From positions 1,240,001-1,304,000 of the forward strand of contig NZ_JAHSTY010000002.1 in the NCBI RefSeq assembly GCF_019145355.1: 64,000 nucleotides of DNA, in the 5' to 3' direction. The position numbers and the translations under genes were made by a program. Within the stretch, counting starts at the first letter, position 1. The number at the start of each line of letters is the position of its first letter. Below, one piece after another: positions 27,599 to 35,983 of the stretch. Source of the DNA: Pseudomonas azadiae (GTDB lineage Bacteria > Pseudomonadota > Gammaproteobacteria > Pseudomonadales > Pseudomonadaceae). The notes beneath the pieces were generated by a model that did not search any database, was not told the DNA's origin, and was given only the letters and a program-made list of their open reading frames with translations.

Positions 27599-27760
27599 AT
27601 GAACACCCTCTCGGAGCCTCCCAGTCGTCTCTCTCCAAGACATCCGCTGCCGCTGTTCTCTCTGAAGCATCCCGTATTCCGACTGCTAGCCTTGTACCGG
27701 TCCACCGACCGCGCCTTGCCGTGCCCGGCATTCAGAAAAACGATTGAAGAGACTCTATAA
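27599..27760 (+). CDS. Possible 53-residue leader ORF abutting the TerC gene
   Basis: An ATG at 27599 with AGGA a few bases upstream opens a 53-codon frame. Its TAA stop (27758-27760) directly touches the ATG of the TerC gene. The peptide begins MNTLSEPPSRLSPRHPLPLF and is basic and proline-rich. No family is recognised. The exact stop/start contact suggests translational coupling or a leader peptide, but it could also be chance in a 5' leader. Confidence 0.3.
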   Translation: MNTLSEPPSRLSPRHPLPLFSLKHPVFRLLALYRSTDRALPCPAFRKTIEETL

Positions 27761-29329
27761 ATGGAATGGTTAGCGGATCCAACGGCCTGGCTCGGCCTGT
27801 TGACCTTGATTGTGCTGGAACTGGTACTGGGCATCGACAACCTGGTGTTTATCGCGATCCTGGCGGACAAGCTGCCGCCGGAGCAGCGCGACCGTGCGCG
27901 GTTGATCGGCTTGTCCCTGGCCTTGCTGATGCGCCTGGGCCTGCTGGCGAGTATTTCCTGGCTGGTGACGCTCACTCAGCCGCTGTTCGAGGTGTTCGAC
28001 AAAAGCTTCTCCGGCCGTGACCTGATCATGCTGTTTGGCGGTGTGTTCCTGCTGTTCAAGGCCACCATGGAATTGCATGAGCGTCTGGAAGGGCATGTGG
28101 CCCAGCGTTCAGGCAACGTGGCCTATGCGATGTTCTGGCCGATCGTGGCGCAGATCGTGGTGCTCGACGCGGTATTCTCCCTCGACGCGGTGATTACCGC
28201 CGTGGGCATGGTGGATGAGCTGGCAGTGATGATGATCGCGGTGATCGTGTCCATCGGCCTGATGATTATCGCGAGCAAGCCGCTGACCCGTTTCGTCAAC
28301 GCGCACCCGACGGTGATCATGCTGTGCCTGGGCTTTTTGATGATGATCGGCTTCGCCCTGACCGCCGAAGGCCTGGGCTTTCATATTCCCAAGGGTTATT
28401 TGTATGCGGCGATTGGTTTCTCGATCCTGATCGAGGTGTTCAACCAGATCGCCCGGTCGCGGCGCAAAAAGTCGGCGCAAGGCGTGTTGCCGGTACGCGA
28501 ACGCACGGCCCATGCGGTGATGCGTTTGCTCGGCGGGCGTAGCCTGGCGGTGGAGGAGGTGGGTGAAGACGTGGCGGACCTGCTTGGCGAGCCGGATGCT
28601 ACCCAAGGCCCGCTGTTTGACCGACGCGAGCGCGTGATGATCAGCGGTGTGCTGCAACTGGCTGAACGGCCGATCCGCAGCCTGATGACGCCGCGGGCCA
28701 ACGTCGACTGTATCGACCTGGCGGACGGTCCCGAGGCTATTCGTCTGAAGTTGATGCATTCGTCCTACTCGCGGCTGCCGCTGATCCGCGACGGTGCCGT
28801 CGATGAGCCGTTGGGCTTCGTGCACAAGAAGGAGTTGCTCAAGGAGTACCTGGCCGGCAACGAGCCGAACCTTGCGCACCTGGCGCGCCGGGCGATCAAT
28901 TTGCTGGAAAGTTTTTCGATCCTCAATGCCTTGGAGCAGATGCGCCAGGAATCGACTCACATTGCGTTCGTGATCAACGAATTCGGCGACTTCATGGGCG
29001 TGTTGAGCATGACCGATATTCTCGAGTCCATCGCCGGTGAGTTGCCGGACGCCAGTGAGATCGCGGGCCCGGATATTGTCGAGGAGGGCGATGGCTTCCG
29101 TGCCAATGGCGCCTTGAACCTGAATCTGGTTCGTCAGCGCATCGGCTTCAAGGCTAATGCAACCCAGGACTATCAGACCCTGGCAGGTCTGGTAATGAGC
29201 CTGCTCGACCGTCTACCGGTGGTGGGCGATAGCCTGGAGCATGAGGGGTGGCGCCTGACGGTAGCGGCGGTGGAGGAGCGTCGGGTGACGCAGGTAACTC
29301 TGGAGCCTGCTGCCGGGCATAGCGGCTGA
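27761..29329 (+). CDS. TerC-family membrane protein with CBS and CorC domains
   Basis: This 522-residue inner-membrane protein has an N-terminal TerC domain of about seven membrane segments, with the acidic signatures [11 protein letters not shown] and [15 protein letters not shown] pair of CBS domains (about residues 300-420) and a C-terminal CorC/HlyC domain (about 430-510, ending [18 protein letters not shown]) follow. The same fusion occurs in the YegH/YoaE group. TerC proteins are linked to metal (Mn) export or metal loading of exported proteins, and the adenosine-nucleotide-binding CBS pair suggests regulation. Its 3' end overlaps a convergent thioredoxin-like ORF by 176 bases. Confidence 0.92.
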   Translation: MEWLADPTAWLGLLTLIVLELVLGIDNLVFIAILADKLPPEQRDRARLIGLSLALLMRLGLLASISWLVTLTQPLFEVFDKSFSGRDLIMLFGGVFLLFKATMELHERLEGHVAQRSGNVAYAMFWPIVAQIVVLDAVFSLDAVITAVGMVDELAVMMIAVIVSIGLMIIASKPLTRFVNAHPTVIMLCLGFLMMIGFALTAEGLGFHIPKGYLYAAIGFSILIEVFNQIARSRRKKSAQGVLPVRERTAHAVMRLLGGRSLAVEEVGEDVADLLGEPDATQGPLFDRRERVMISGVLQLAERPIRSLMTPRANVDCIDLADGPEAIRLKLMHSSYSRLPLIRDGAVDEPLGFVHKKELLKEYLAGNEPNLAHLARRAINLLESFSILNALEQMRQESTHIAFVINEFGDFMGVLSMTDILESIAGELPDASEIAGPDIVEEGDGFRANGALNLNLVRQRIGFKANATQDYQTLAGLVMSLLDRLPVVGDSLEHEGWRLTVAAVEERRVTQVTLEPAAGHSG

Positions 29330-29642
29330 AGGTGCTTCTCAGTGTCCGCTTTTGTGTCTCCCAAGGTCCAAAGCCCTTGAGCATATCCACGATTTTTCCG
29401 TTGCGGTGAATCACAAGAAATGGAGTTCCGGTGACTATCGCGAGCTTGGGCGTTTCCTCTACGTAAAGCACCATGCTCTTCACGAACGCAGCGTATCTCT
29501 TGGCGAAGCGTTCGAACAGCACGATGGCCGGAGGGCATGCCGGGCATCCCCTCGAAACAAACAGTAGGAACACAGTTTGATGGGACGTCACCACCTGCTG
29601 ATATTGCTCGTTAGTCTGAATGCCGTCGGTAGCTTGTCCCAT
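29154..29642 (-). CDS. Thioredoxin-fold protein with CPAC motif, 3' end overlapping TerC
   Basis: The first 105 or so residues look like a thioredoxin fold. The redox motif is [10 protein letters not shown], and cis-Pro is in [22 protein letters not shown]. The remaining 57 or so residues (proline-rich, [23 protein letters not shown]) are encoded opposite the 3' end of the TerC gene and look like antisense readthrough rather than a real domain. An ancestral stop near 29330 may have been lost. ATG 29642 was preferred over an upstream start because a GGGAA lies near it and the rest of the N-terminus is not conserved-looking. There is no signal peptide. The function is unassigned beyond a possible thiol-disulfide role. 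Confidence 0.65.
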   Translation of the reverse strand: MGQATDGIQTNEQYQQVVTSHQTVFLLFVSRGCPACPPAIVLFERFAKRYAAFVKSMVLYVEETPKLAIVTGTPFLVIHRNGKIVDMLKGFGPWETQKRTLRSTFSRYARQQAPELPASPDAPPPPLPSGATPHAPGYRPPPVDGRAGSLPDLPGSDSPGLH

Positions 29643-29715
29643 GGTGATTTCCCGCTTGCCTGATCCATTTCTGTGCAAGCTAGCGCTCAGTTTCGCCCCC
29701 GTCTACTGTCAACCT

Positions 29716-29964
29716 TCACAGGCCCCCCTTACGTTCCACGCGCTCACGGGCCTTGCGCGCCTGGCTCGCGCACTTCCTGTATTCCAGATTGTCCCTTGAG
29801 GCTTTGGCCTGCCGATAACCATGGTGATTCTGGCCGGTGTAGTTGGTGCTCAAGGCTTCGTTGAGCTTGCGCAGCTCTGCCTTGCACTCGCGACGATCGC
29901 TGCTCGCCCAGGCGCTGCCGGCGGCCAGAAAGGTGAGTAACAGCAGGGTGAGACTGAACTTCAT
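29716..29964 (-). CDS. Small secreted protein of unknown function
   Basis: This 82-residue protein has a signal peptide (MKFSLTLLLLTFLAAGSAWAS) and a highly charged mature part with two Cys (RRECKAEL, YRKCASQARKARERVERK). It is probably periplasmic and disulfide-bonded. No family was recognised. ATG 29964 was chosen because the signal peptide begins there. It neighbours the thioredoxin-like gene on the same strand, about 70 bases upstream of it. Confidence 0.6.
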   Translation of the reverse strand: MKFSLTLLLLTFLAAGSAWASSDRRECKAELRKLNEALSTNYTGQNHHGYRQAKASRDNLEYRKCASQARKARERVERKGGL

Positions 29965-30285
29965 CAAGGCGTCGTCCTTTATTCGACCTGTATCCGTCAA
30001 GGCTAGCGCAGCGCAGGGATTTTTCCATCAGCGGCATGCACGGTAACGCGGCAGTGGCGCACCCGTGTGGGGCCTGTCACGGCTGCGTGGGGCCTTGGGT
30101 AGCAACGTGATTCCAAACGCTGGCGCAACGCCTTATTCCCTATCAGTGTTATCTGGCTGATTCCTAACGTATTTACCTCCTGCCTGTTTTCCTGCTGCTG
30201 CGTGTGGCACACTTTCTGCTGTCTATTCCGTTGTTACATACTAAGTTCCGGTATAGCGGAATACACAACCCCTGGAGTGCTTGTC
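29965..30285. other. Intergenic region upstream of the IclR-associated ABC operon
   Basis: About 320 bases between divergent genes hold no supported ORF. The only clear signal is the 16-base palindrome at 30246-30261, just before the binding-protein gene. No convincing sigma-70 or sigma-54 promoter was identified by eye. Confidence 0.5.
30246..30261. promoter_or_regulatory. Candidate operator of the local IclR regulator
   Basis: The perfect inverted repeat TTCCG-N6-CGGAA is centred 32 bases before the ATG of the first transporter gene. Palindromes of this size and sequence are common for IclR-family regulators in proteobacteria, and an IclR gene lies in the same cluster. Its position near the start suggests repression. 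The link is inferred. Confidence 0.45.
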
Positions 30286-31134
30286 ATGCATCACCGACCT
30301 TCCGTGTTCAAAGCGTGTGTTTTTCTCTTCGCCGCATCGGCTTGCGTTGCCAGCATCGTGCAGGCAGCGGACAGCAAGCTCGATAATGTGCTCAAGCGTG
30401 GGCACCTGATCGTGGGTACAGGCAGTACCAATGCGCCGTGGCACTTCCAGGGAGCGGATGGCAAGTTACAAGGGTTTGATATCGATATCGGCCGCATCGT
30501 GGCCAAGGGCTTGTTCAATGACCCGAGCAAGGTCGAGTTCGTGGTGCAGTCGTCCGACGCGCGGATTCCCAACCTGCTGACGGACAAAGTCGACATGAGT
30601 TGCCAGTTCATCACCGTCACCGCCAGCCGTGCGCAGCAGGTGGCGTTTACCCTGCCGTACTACCGCGAAGGGGTGGGCCTGTTGCTGCCGAACAACAGCA
30701 AATACAAAGAGATCGAAGACCTGCAAGCGGCCGGCGACGACGTCACCGTGGCCGTGCTGCAAAACGTGTATGCCGAAGAACTGGTGCACCAGGCGCTGCC
30801 CAAGGCCAAGGTCGACCAGTACGACAGCGTCGACCTGATGTACCAGGCGGTGAACTCCGGTCGCGCCGACGCCGCCGCCACCGACCAGTCCTCGGTCAAA
30901 TACCTGATGGTGCAGAACCCCGGCCGCTACCGCAGCCCGAGCTACGCCTGGAGCCCGCAGACCTACGCGTGCGCCGTCAAGCGTGGCGACCAGGACTGGC
31001 TGAACTTCGTCAACACGGCGCTGCATGAAGCCATGACCGGCGTGGAATTCCCGACCTACAAGGCCTCGTTCAAGCAATGGTTCGGCGTGGATCTGCCAGA
31101 GCCTGCGATTGGGTTCCCTGTCGAATTCAAGTGA
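30286..31134 (+). CDS. Periplasmic amino-acid-type binding protein of ABC transporter
   Basis: This 282-residue family-3 solute-binding protein has a signal peptide ending in VQAAD. Typical motifs are GHLIVGTGSTNAPWHFQG, LQGFDIDIGRIVAKGLF and SRAQQVAFTLPYYREGVGLL. Such proteins bind polar amino acids and related acids. It is the first gene of an operon continuing with two permeases, an ATPase and RidA. ATG 30286 is preceded by GGAG at 9 bases. From the downstream enzymes the ligand may be an amino-sugar acid such as D-glucosaminate, which is inferred. Confidence 0.9.
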   Translation: MHHRPSVFKACVFLFAASACVASIVQAADSKLDNVLKRGHLIVGTGSTNAPWHFQGADGKLQGFDIDIGRIVAKGLFNDPSKVEFVVQSSDARIPNLLTDKVDMSCQFITVTASRAQQVAFTLPYYREGVGLLLPNNSKYKEIEDLQAAGDDVTVAVLQNVYAEELVHQALPKAKVDQYDSVDLMYQAVNSGRADAAATDQSSVKYLMVQNPGRYRSPSYAWSPQTYACAVKRGDQDWLNFVNTALHEAMTGVEFPTYKASFKQWFGVDLPEPAIGFPVEFK

Positions 31135-31186
31135 TTCGTGAAAACCGCGGCGCCGCGCGCGGCGCCTCCCTCAGGTACTGTCCAAG

Positions 31187-31849
31187 ATGAACTATCAGTT
31201 GAATTTTGCCGCCGTCTGGCGTGATTTCGACACCTTGCTGGCGGGGCTGTGGCTGGGCCTGGAACTGGCGTTGCTGTCGATCGCCATTGGCTGCGTGATC
31301 GGCCTGCTGATGGCGTTCGCCATGCTGTCCAGGCACCGCGCGTTGCGCATCCTCGCCTCGGTGTACGTCACGGTGGTGCGCAATACACCGATCCTGGTGC
31401 TGATCCTGTTGATCTACTTCGCGTTGCCCAGCCTGGGCATCCGCCTGGACAAGATCCCGTCATTCATCATCACCCTGTCGCTGTACGCCGGTGCCTACCT
31501 GACCGAAGTGTTCCGCGCCGGGCTGCTGAACATTCCCAAGGGCTTGCGTGAAGCCGGGTTGGCCATCGGCCTGGGTGAGTGGCGTATCCGCGCCTACATC
31601 ACCGTGCCGGTGATGCTGCGCAACGTGCTGCCGGCACTGTCGAACAATTTCATTTCGTTGTTCAAGGACACTTCCCTGGCCGCCGCCATCGCAGTGCCCG
31701 AGCTGACCTATTACGCCCGCAAGATCAACGTCGAGAGCTACCGGGTGATTGAAACCTGGTTGGTCACGACCGCGCTCTACGTGGCTGCCTGTTACCTCAT
31801 TGCCATGTTGCTCCGTTATCTTGAGCAGCGTCTGGCGATCCGTCGTTAG
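31187..31849 (+). CDS. Amino-acid-type ABC transporter permease
   Basis: This 220-residue HisM/GltJ-type inner-membrane permease has several membrane segments. The EAA-loop motif that contacts the ATPase reads GLREAGLAIGLGEWRIRAYITVPVMLRNVLPALSN. It follows the binding-protein gene by about 50 bases and precedes the second permease by 11 bases. The pair would form the heteromeric channel. Confidence 0.93.
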   Translation: MNYQLNFAAVWRDFDTLLAGLWLGLELALLSIAIGCVIGLLMAFAMLSRHRALRILASVYVTVVRNTPILVLILLIYFALPSLGIRLDKIPSFIITLSLYAGAYLTEVFRAGLLNIPKGLREAGLAIGLGEWRIRAYITVPVMLRNVLPALSNNFISLFKDTSLAAAIAVPELTYYARKINVESYRVIETWLVTTALYVAACYLIAMLLRYLEQRLAIRR

Positions 31850-31860
31850 GAGCGGCTTGC

Positions 31861-32523
31861 ATGTACCCATCCCCCAGCTGGCTGCAGGAGTTGTGGATCG
31901 CCCGGGATACCCTCTGGGCGGGCTTTCAAACCAGCGTGTACGTCTCGGCGCTGGCGATTATCTTTGGCACCCTGATCGGCATCGTTGCCGGGTTGGTGCT
32001 GACCTACGGCAGGTTCTGGATGCGCGCGCCGTTCCGTCTGTATGTCGACCTGATCCGTGGCACGCCGGTGTTTGTGCTGGTGCTGGCGTGTTTCTACATG
32101 CTGCCGGCGCTCGGTTGGCAGATCAGCGCCTTCCAGGCCGGCGCCGTCGGCCTCACGCTGTTTTGCGGCTCCCACGTCGCGGAAATCGTGCGCGGTGCGC
32201 TGCAAGCCATTCCCCGTGGACAACTGGAAGCGGGCAAGGCGATCGGCCTGACATTCCCGCAGTCCCTGGGTTACGTGCTGTTGCCTCAGGCGCTGCGCCA
32301 GATCCTGCCGACCTGGGTCAATTCCTCCACGGAAATCGTCAAGGCGTCCACCTTGCTCTCGGTGATCGGCGTGGCCGAGTTGCTGCTGAGCACCCAGCAA
32401 GTGATCGCACGCACCTTCATGACCCTGGAGTTCTACCTGTTCGCCGGGTTTCTGTTTTTTGTCATCAACTACGCCATCGAATTATTCGGGCGCTACATTG
32501 AAAAGCGGGTGGCCTTGCCATGA
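31861..32523 (+). CDS. Amino-acid-type ABC transporter permease (second subunit)
   Basis: This 220-residue HisQ/GltK-type permease has several membrane segments and the EAA loop GQLEAGKAIGLTFPQSLGYVLLPQALRQILP. Its stop overlaps the ATPase start (ATGA), so translation is coupled. It is a partner of the preceding permease. Confidence 0.93.
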   Translation: MYPSPSWLQELWIARDTLWAGFQTSVYVSALAIIFGTLIGIVAGLVLTYGRFWMRAPFRLYVDLIRGTPVFVLVLACFYMLPALGWQISAFQAGAVGLTLFCGSHVAEIVRGALQAIPRGQLEAGKAIGLTFPQSLGYVLLPQALRQILPTWVNSSTEIVKASTLLSVIGVAELLLSTQQVIARTFMTLEFYLFAGFLFFVINYAIELFGRYIEKRVALP

Positions 32524-33302
32524 ACCAACCTCAAACCAACCCACCGCTGCTGGACATCCGTGGCCTGCGCAAGCAATACGGCGAGGTCGAAGTGCTCAAG
32601 GGCGTCGACCTGTCCATGCAGCGCGGCAACGTGGTGACCTTGATCGGTTCCAGCGGCTCGGGCAAGACCACGCTGCTGCGCTGCGTCAACCTGCTGGAAG
32701 AATTCCAGGGCGGGCAGATCACCCTGGACGGCGAGTCCATCGGCTACAGCGACATCGCTGGCAAGCGCGTGCGTCACTCTGAACGCGTGATCTCCCAGCA
32801 CCGTGCAATGACCGGCATGGCGTTCCAGCAGTTCAACCTGTTCCCGCATTTGACGGCATTGCAGAACGTGACCCTGGGCTTGTTGAAAGTTAAGAAAATG
32901 CCTAAGGACGAGGCGGTGGCATTGGCGGAAAAATGGCTCGATCGTGTAGGACTTCTAGAGCGCCGCAATCACTTCCCCGGTCAGCTGTCCGGCGGCCAGC
33001 AACAGCGCGTGGCGATTGCCCGCGCGATTGCCATGAACCCCAGCCTGATGCTGTTCGATGAAGTGACCTCAGCCCTGGATCCGGAGTTGGTGGGCGAAGT
33101 CCTCAGCGTGATCAAGGGCCTGGCGGAAGAGGGCATGACCATGTTGCTGGTCACCCACGAAATGCGCTTTGCCTATGAAGTGTCGGACCAGATCGTGTTC
33201 ATGAACCAGGGCCGCATTGAGGAGCAGGGCAGCGCCAAGGCTATTTTCGAACGCCCGCAGTCGCCGCGACTGGCGGAATTTCTCAAGAACATTCGTTTTT
33301 AA
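32520..33302 (+). CDS. Amino-acid-type ABC transporter ATP-binding protein
   Basis: This 260-residue GlnQ/HisP-type ATPase has Walker A GSSGSGKTT, a Q loop (AFQQFNLFPHLTALQNV), signature LSGGQQQRVAIARAI, Walker B LMLFDEVTSALDPE and the H-loop His in LVTHEMRFA. It powers the adjacent permeases. The ridA-like gene begins 15 bases later. Confidence 0.95.
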   Translation: MNQPQTNPPLLDIRGLRKQYGEVEVLKGVDLSMQRGNVVTLIGSSGSGKTTLLRCVNLLEEFQGGQITLDGESIGYSDIAGKRVRHSERVISQHRAMTGMAFQQFNLFPHLTALQNVTLGLLKVKKMPKDEAVALAEKWLDRVGLLERRNHFPGQLSGGQQQRVAIARAIAMNPSLMLFDEVTSALDPELVGEVLSVIKGLAEEGMTMLLVTHEMRFAYEVSDQIVFMNQGRIEEQGSAKAIFERPQSPRLAEFLKNIRF

Positions 33303-33317
33303 TCAAGGAGCTATTGT

Positions 33318-33707
33318 ATGAGTATTACGCGTTACGGTGCCGGTAGCACAGCCGGCGGTGGCCAGCCACGTCCTTTCGCCCGTGCGGTGGAAGCGGACGG
33401 TTGGTTGTACGTCTCAGGCCAGGTGCCTGCGGTGGACGGAGAAATCATCAGCGGCGGAATCATCGAGCAAACCCGCCAGACCATGCGCAACGTGGTGGCG
33501 ATTCTTGAAGAAGCCGGCTACGAACTCAAAGACGTGGTGCGCGTTGGCGTATGGCTGGAAGACCCACGGGACTTCTGGAGTTTCAACAAAGTGTTCGGCG
33601 AATACTTCACCCCGGAACACGCCCCGGCGCGCGCCTGTGTGCAGGCCAACATGATGGTCGATTGCAAGGTGGAGATTGATTGCGTGGCCTACAAGAAAAA
33701 AGGCTAA
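33318..33707 (+). CDS. RidA/YjgF-family enamine/imine deaminase
   Basis: This 129-residue RidA-family protein has a C-terminal family signature around PARACVQANMMVDCKVEIDCVA and conserved Arg105-region chemistry. RidA proteins hydrolyse reactive 2-aminoacrylate-like enamines released by PLP-dependent dehydratases, so its place beside a PLP dehydratase gene makes sense. AAGGAG precedes the ATG. It is the last gene before a REPIN and the IclR gene. Confidence 0.9.
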   Translation: MSITRYGAGSTAGGGQPRPFARAVEADGWLYVSGQVPAVDGEIISGGIIEQTRQTMRNVVAILEEAGYELKDVVRVGVWLEDPRDFWSFNKVFGEYFTPEHAPARACVQANMMVDCKVEIDCVAYKKKG

Positions 33708-33739
33708 ATGCCCCAATCTGAAGCCCAAAGCAGATCACA

Positions 33740-33828
33740 TGTGGGAGCTGGCTTGCCTGCGATGACGGAGTGTCAGACAGCACCTGCGCCACTGACCCAC
33801 CGCAATCACGGGCAAGCCCGTTCCCACA
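33740..33828. repeat. Degenerate REPIN
   Basis: The left arm (33740-33763) is of the GGCTTGCCTGCGAT family, whereas the right arm (about 33805-33828, CACGGGCAAGCCCGTTCCCACA) has drifted. The hairpin is therefore imperfect. It separates the transporter/RidA operon from the IclR gene. Confidence 0.7.
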
Positions 33829-33873
33829 GGGAATCGCTGTGCGGCACACAACTCTGACCGGACCCACACCACC

Positions 33874-34638
33874 ATGACCGAAGACACCATCAAACGCCGC
33901 GCCAAAGGCCTGGACCGTGCATTCGATATCCTCGATTTTCTCAAGGAAATCGGCCAGCCGCTGCGCCCGAATGATATTGCCAGCGGCATCGGCAGCCCCA
34001 AATCCACGGTCTATGAATTGGTCGCGTCGCTGCTCGAACGGCGCATCCTGGAAACGGTGGGCAAGGACGGTCACGTCTACCTCGGTCGCCAGCTGTACTT
34101 TCTCGGCCAGGCGCACCTGCGCCATTTCGACCTGACCCGCGAAGCCGACCACGCTTTGCAGGAGATCGTCAGCCAGACCCACGAAACCGCGCAGATGTGC
34201 CTGCTCAACGGGCGCAAATACACGGTGGCGCTGATGCGCGAAGGCGAGCGGCATTTCCGCATTTCTTCGGACATCGGCGAAAACGCGCCGATCCCCTGGA
34301 CCGCTTCCGGGCGCCTGTTGCTGGGGCACCTGAGCGACCAGCAGATCGTCGACCTGATCGACCCCGACGACTTTATCCTGCCGGACGGCCAGCGCCTGGC
34401 GCTGGACACCTTCCTGGCGCAGATCCGTCAGGCCAGCCTCGATGGCTTCTTTTCCTTCGACAGCGTGGCCGACACCTTTACCCATTGCTTTGCCGCCCCG
34501 GTGCGGGACGCGCAAGGCATCAGCGTTGCGACCCTGTGCATCGTCGCCCCACGGGCCGATGCGCTCAAAAACTACAGCAGCTATCGCCGGGTGTTGATCG
34601 ACAGCGCCAATAACCTGGCCCGGCGCATCAACGAATAG
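33874..34638 (+). CDS. IclR-family transcriptional regulator
   Basis: This 254-residue regulator has an N-terminal winged helix (DILDFLKEIGQPLRPNDIASGIGSPKSTVYELVASLLERRIL) and an IclR effector domain (GENAPIPWTASGRLLLGHL, ISVATLCIVAPR). It probably controls the transporter operon through the TTCCG-N6-CGGAA site at 30246-30261 and possibly its own operon. It is 9 bases before the PLP enzyme gene, so the two are cotranscribed. The effector may be the substrate or KDG, which is inferred. Confidence 0.92.
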   Translation: MTEDTIKRRAKGLDRAFDILDFLKEIGQPLRPNDIASGIGSPKSTVYELVASLLERRILETVGKDGHVYLGRQLYFLGQAHLRHFDLTREADHALQEIVSQTHETAQMCLLNGRKYTVALMREGERHFRISSDIGENAPIPWTASGRLLLGHLSDQQIVDLIDPDDFILPDGQRLALDTFLAQIRQASLDGFFSFDSVADTFTHCFAAPVRDAQGISVATLCIVAPRADALKNYSSYRRVLIDSANNLARRINE

Positions 34639-34647
34639 GAGTTTTCC

Positions 34648-35856
34648 ATGTCTGCCATCAACGCCGTTGAAAAGGGCGCCGCCGCCGCCGGTGCCCACCT
34701 GGTCCGCGACGTCAGCCTGCCCGCCCTGGTGCTGCACCGTGATGCCCTGGAACACAACATCCGCTGGATGCAAGACTTTGTCAGCAGGAGCGGCGCCGAA
34801 CTGGCGCCCCATGGCAAGACCAGCATGATGCCCGCGCTGTTCCAGCGCCAGATCGCCGCAGGCGCCTGGGGCATTACCCTGGCCAACGCGGTACAGACCC
34901 GAGCCGCCTATGCCGGCGGTGTGCGTCGCGTGCTGATGGCCAACCAACTGGTGGGCGCGCCGAACATGGCGTTGATCGCTGACCTGTTGGCCGACAAGGA
35001 TTTCGACTTCCACTGCATGGTCGACCACCCGGACAACGTCGCCGACCTGGGCCTGTTCTTCGCGGCCCGTGGCCTGCGCCTGAACGTGATGATCGAATAC
35101 GGCGTGGTCGGCGGCCGTTGCGGCTGCCGCAGCGAGCAGGAAGTGCGCGACCTAGCCAAGGCGATCAAGGCCCAGCCCGCCCTGGCCCTGACCGGTATCG
35201 AAGGCTATGAAGGCGTGATCCATGGTGAGCATGCGATCAGCGGCATCCGCGACTTCGCCGCCAGCCTGGTGCGCCTGGCGGTGGACCTGCAGAACAATGG
35301 CTCTTTTGACCTGCCCAAGCCCATCGTCACGGCGTCGGGTTCGGCCTGGTATGACCTGATCGCCGAGTCTTTCGAAGCGCAGAACGCCGCCGGCCGCTTC
35401 CTCAGCGTGCTGCGCCCGGGCAGCTACGTAGCCCACGACCACGGTATCTACAAAGACGCCCAATGCTGCGTACTCGAGCGCCGCAGCGACCTCAGCGAAG
35501 GCCTGCGCCCGGCCCTGGAAGTCTGGGCCCACGTGCAATCGCTGCCTGAGCCGGGCTTTGCGGTGATCGCCCTGGGCAAGCGCGACGTGGCCTATGACGC
35601 GGGGTTGCCGGTGCCGCTCAAGCGTTACAAGGCCGGGGTTATGCCGGCGCAAGGCGATGATGTGAGCGCGTGCAAGGTGACGGCGGTGATGGACCAGCAT
35701 GCGTTCATGAGCGTGGCACCCGGGGTTGAACTGCGCATTGGCGACATTATTTCGTTCGGCACTTCGCACCCTTGCCTGACCTTCGACAAGTGGCAAGTGG
35801 GTTGTCTGGTGGATGAGCAAATGCAGGTGGTTGAGTGTTTGCGTACCTGCTTCTAG
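34648..35856 (+). CDS. PLP-dependent D-amino-acid dehydratase/aldolase (DSD1 / D-threonine aldolase family), likely D-glucosaminate dehydratase
   Basis: This 402-residue fold-type III PLP enzyme carries the PLP-binding Lys in LAPHGKTSMMPALFQRQIAAG. Its C-terminal domain has the His/Cys metal site of D-threonine aldolases and D-serine dehydratases (MDQHAFMSV, GTSHPCLTFDKW). Pseudomonas fluorescens is known to make a PLP- and Mn-dependent D-glucosaminate dehydratase, giving 2-keto-3-deoxygluconate (KDG) and ammonia. The next gene here is a KDG kinase, so that reaction is the best guess. D-serine or D-threo-hydroxyaspartate dehydration remain alternatives. AGGAG lies 7 bases before the ATG. Confidence 0.85.
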   Translation: MSAINAVEKGAAAAGAHLVRDVSLPALVLHRDALEHNIRWMQDFVSRSGAELAPHGKTSMMPALFQRQIAAGAWGITLANAVQTRAAYAGGVRRVLMANQLVGAPNMALIADLLADKDFDFHCMVDHPDNVADLGLFFAARGLRLNVMIEYGVVGGRCGCRSEQEVRDLAKAIKAQPALALTGIEGYEGVIHGEHAISGIRDFAASLVRLAVDLQNNGSFDLPKPIVTASGSAWYDLIAESFEAQNAAGRFLSVLRPGSYVAHDHGIYKDAQCCVLERRSDLSEGLRPALEVWAHVQSLPEPGFAVIALGKRDVAYDAGLPVPLKRYKAGVMPAQGDDVSACKVTAVMDQHAFMSVAPGVELRIGDIISFGTSHPCLTFDKWQVGCLVDEQMQVVECLRTCF

Positions 35857-35870
35857 ACCAAGTCGCTGCC

Positions 35871-35952
35871 ATCGCAGGCAAGCCAGCTCCCACATTGACC
35901 GCGTTTTAATTGTAGGAATGCAGTCAACTGTGGGAGCGGGCTTGCTCGCGAA
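35871..35952. repeat. Pair of REPs of two families in inverted order
   Basis: Arms at 35871-35894 (GCAGGCAAGCCAGCTCCC type) and 35929-35952 (GGAGCGGGCTTGCTCGCGAA type) face each other but belong to different REP subfamilies. This looks like a chimera rather than a simple REPIN. It lies 31 bases before the sugar kinase ATG and so forms part of its leader. Confidence 0.7.
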
Positions 35953-35983
35953 GAGGCCATCAGCCACACCCGAGAAATAAGCC

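Noticed and set aside
27541..27747. 68-codon frame starting at a GTG upstream of TerC
   Set aside because: It has no ribosome site, overlaps the better-placed 53-codon frame and shows no domain.
27500..27760. Mn riboswitch (yybP-ykoY type) upstream of TerC
   Set aside because: TerC genes sometimes have one, but I could not find the conserved core sequences or the expected stems in this leader.
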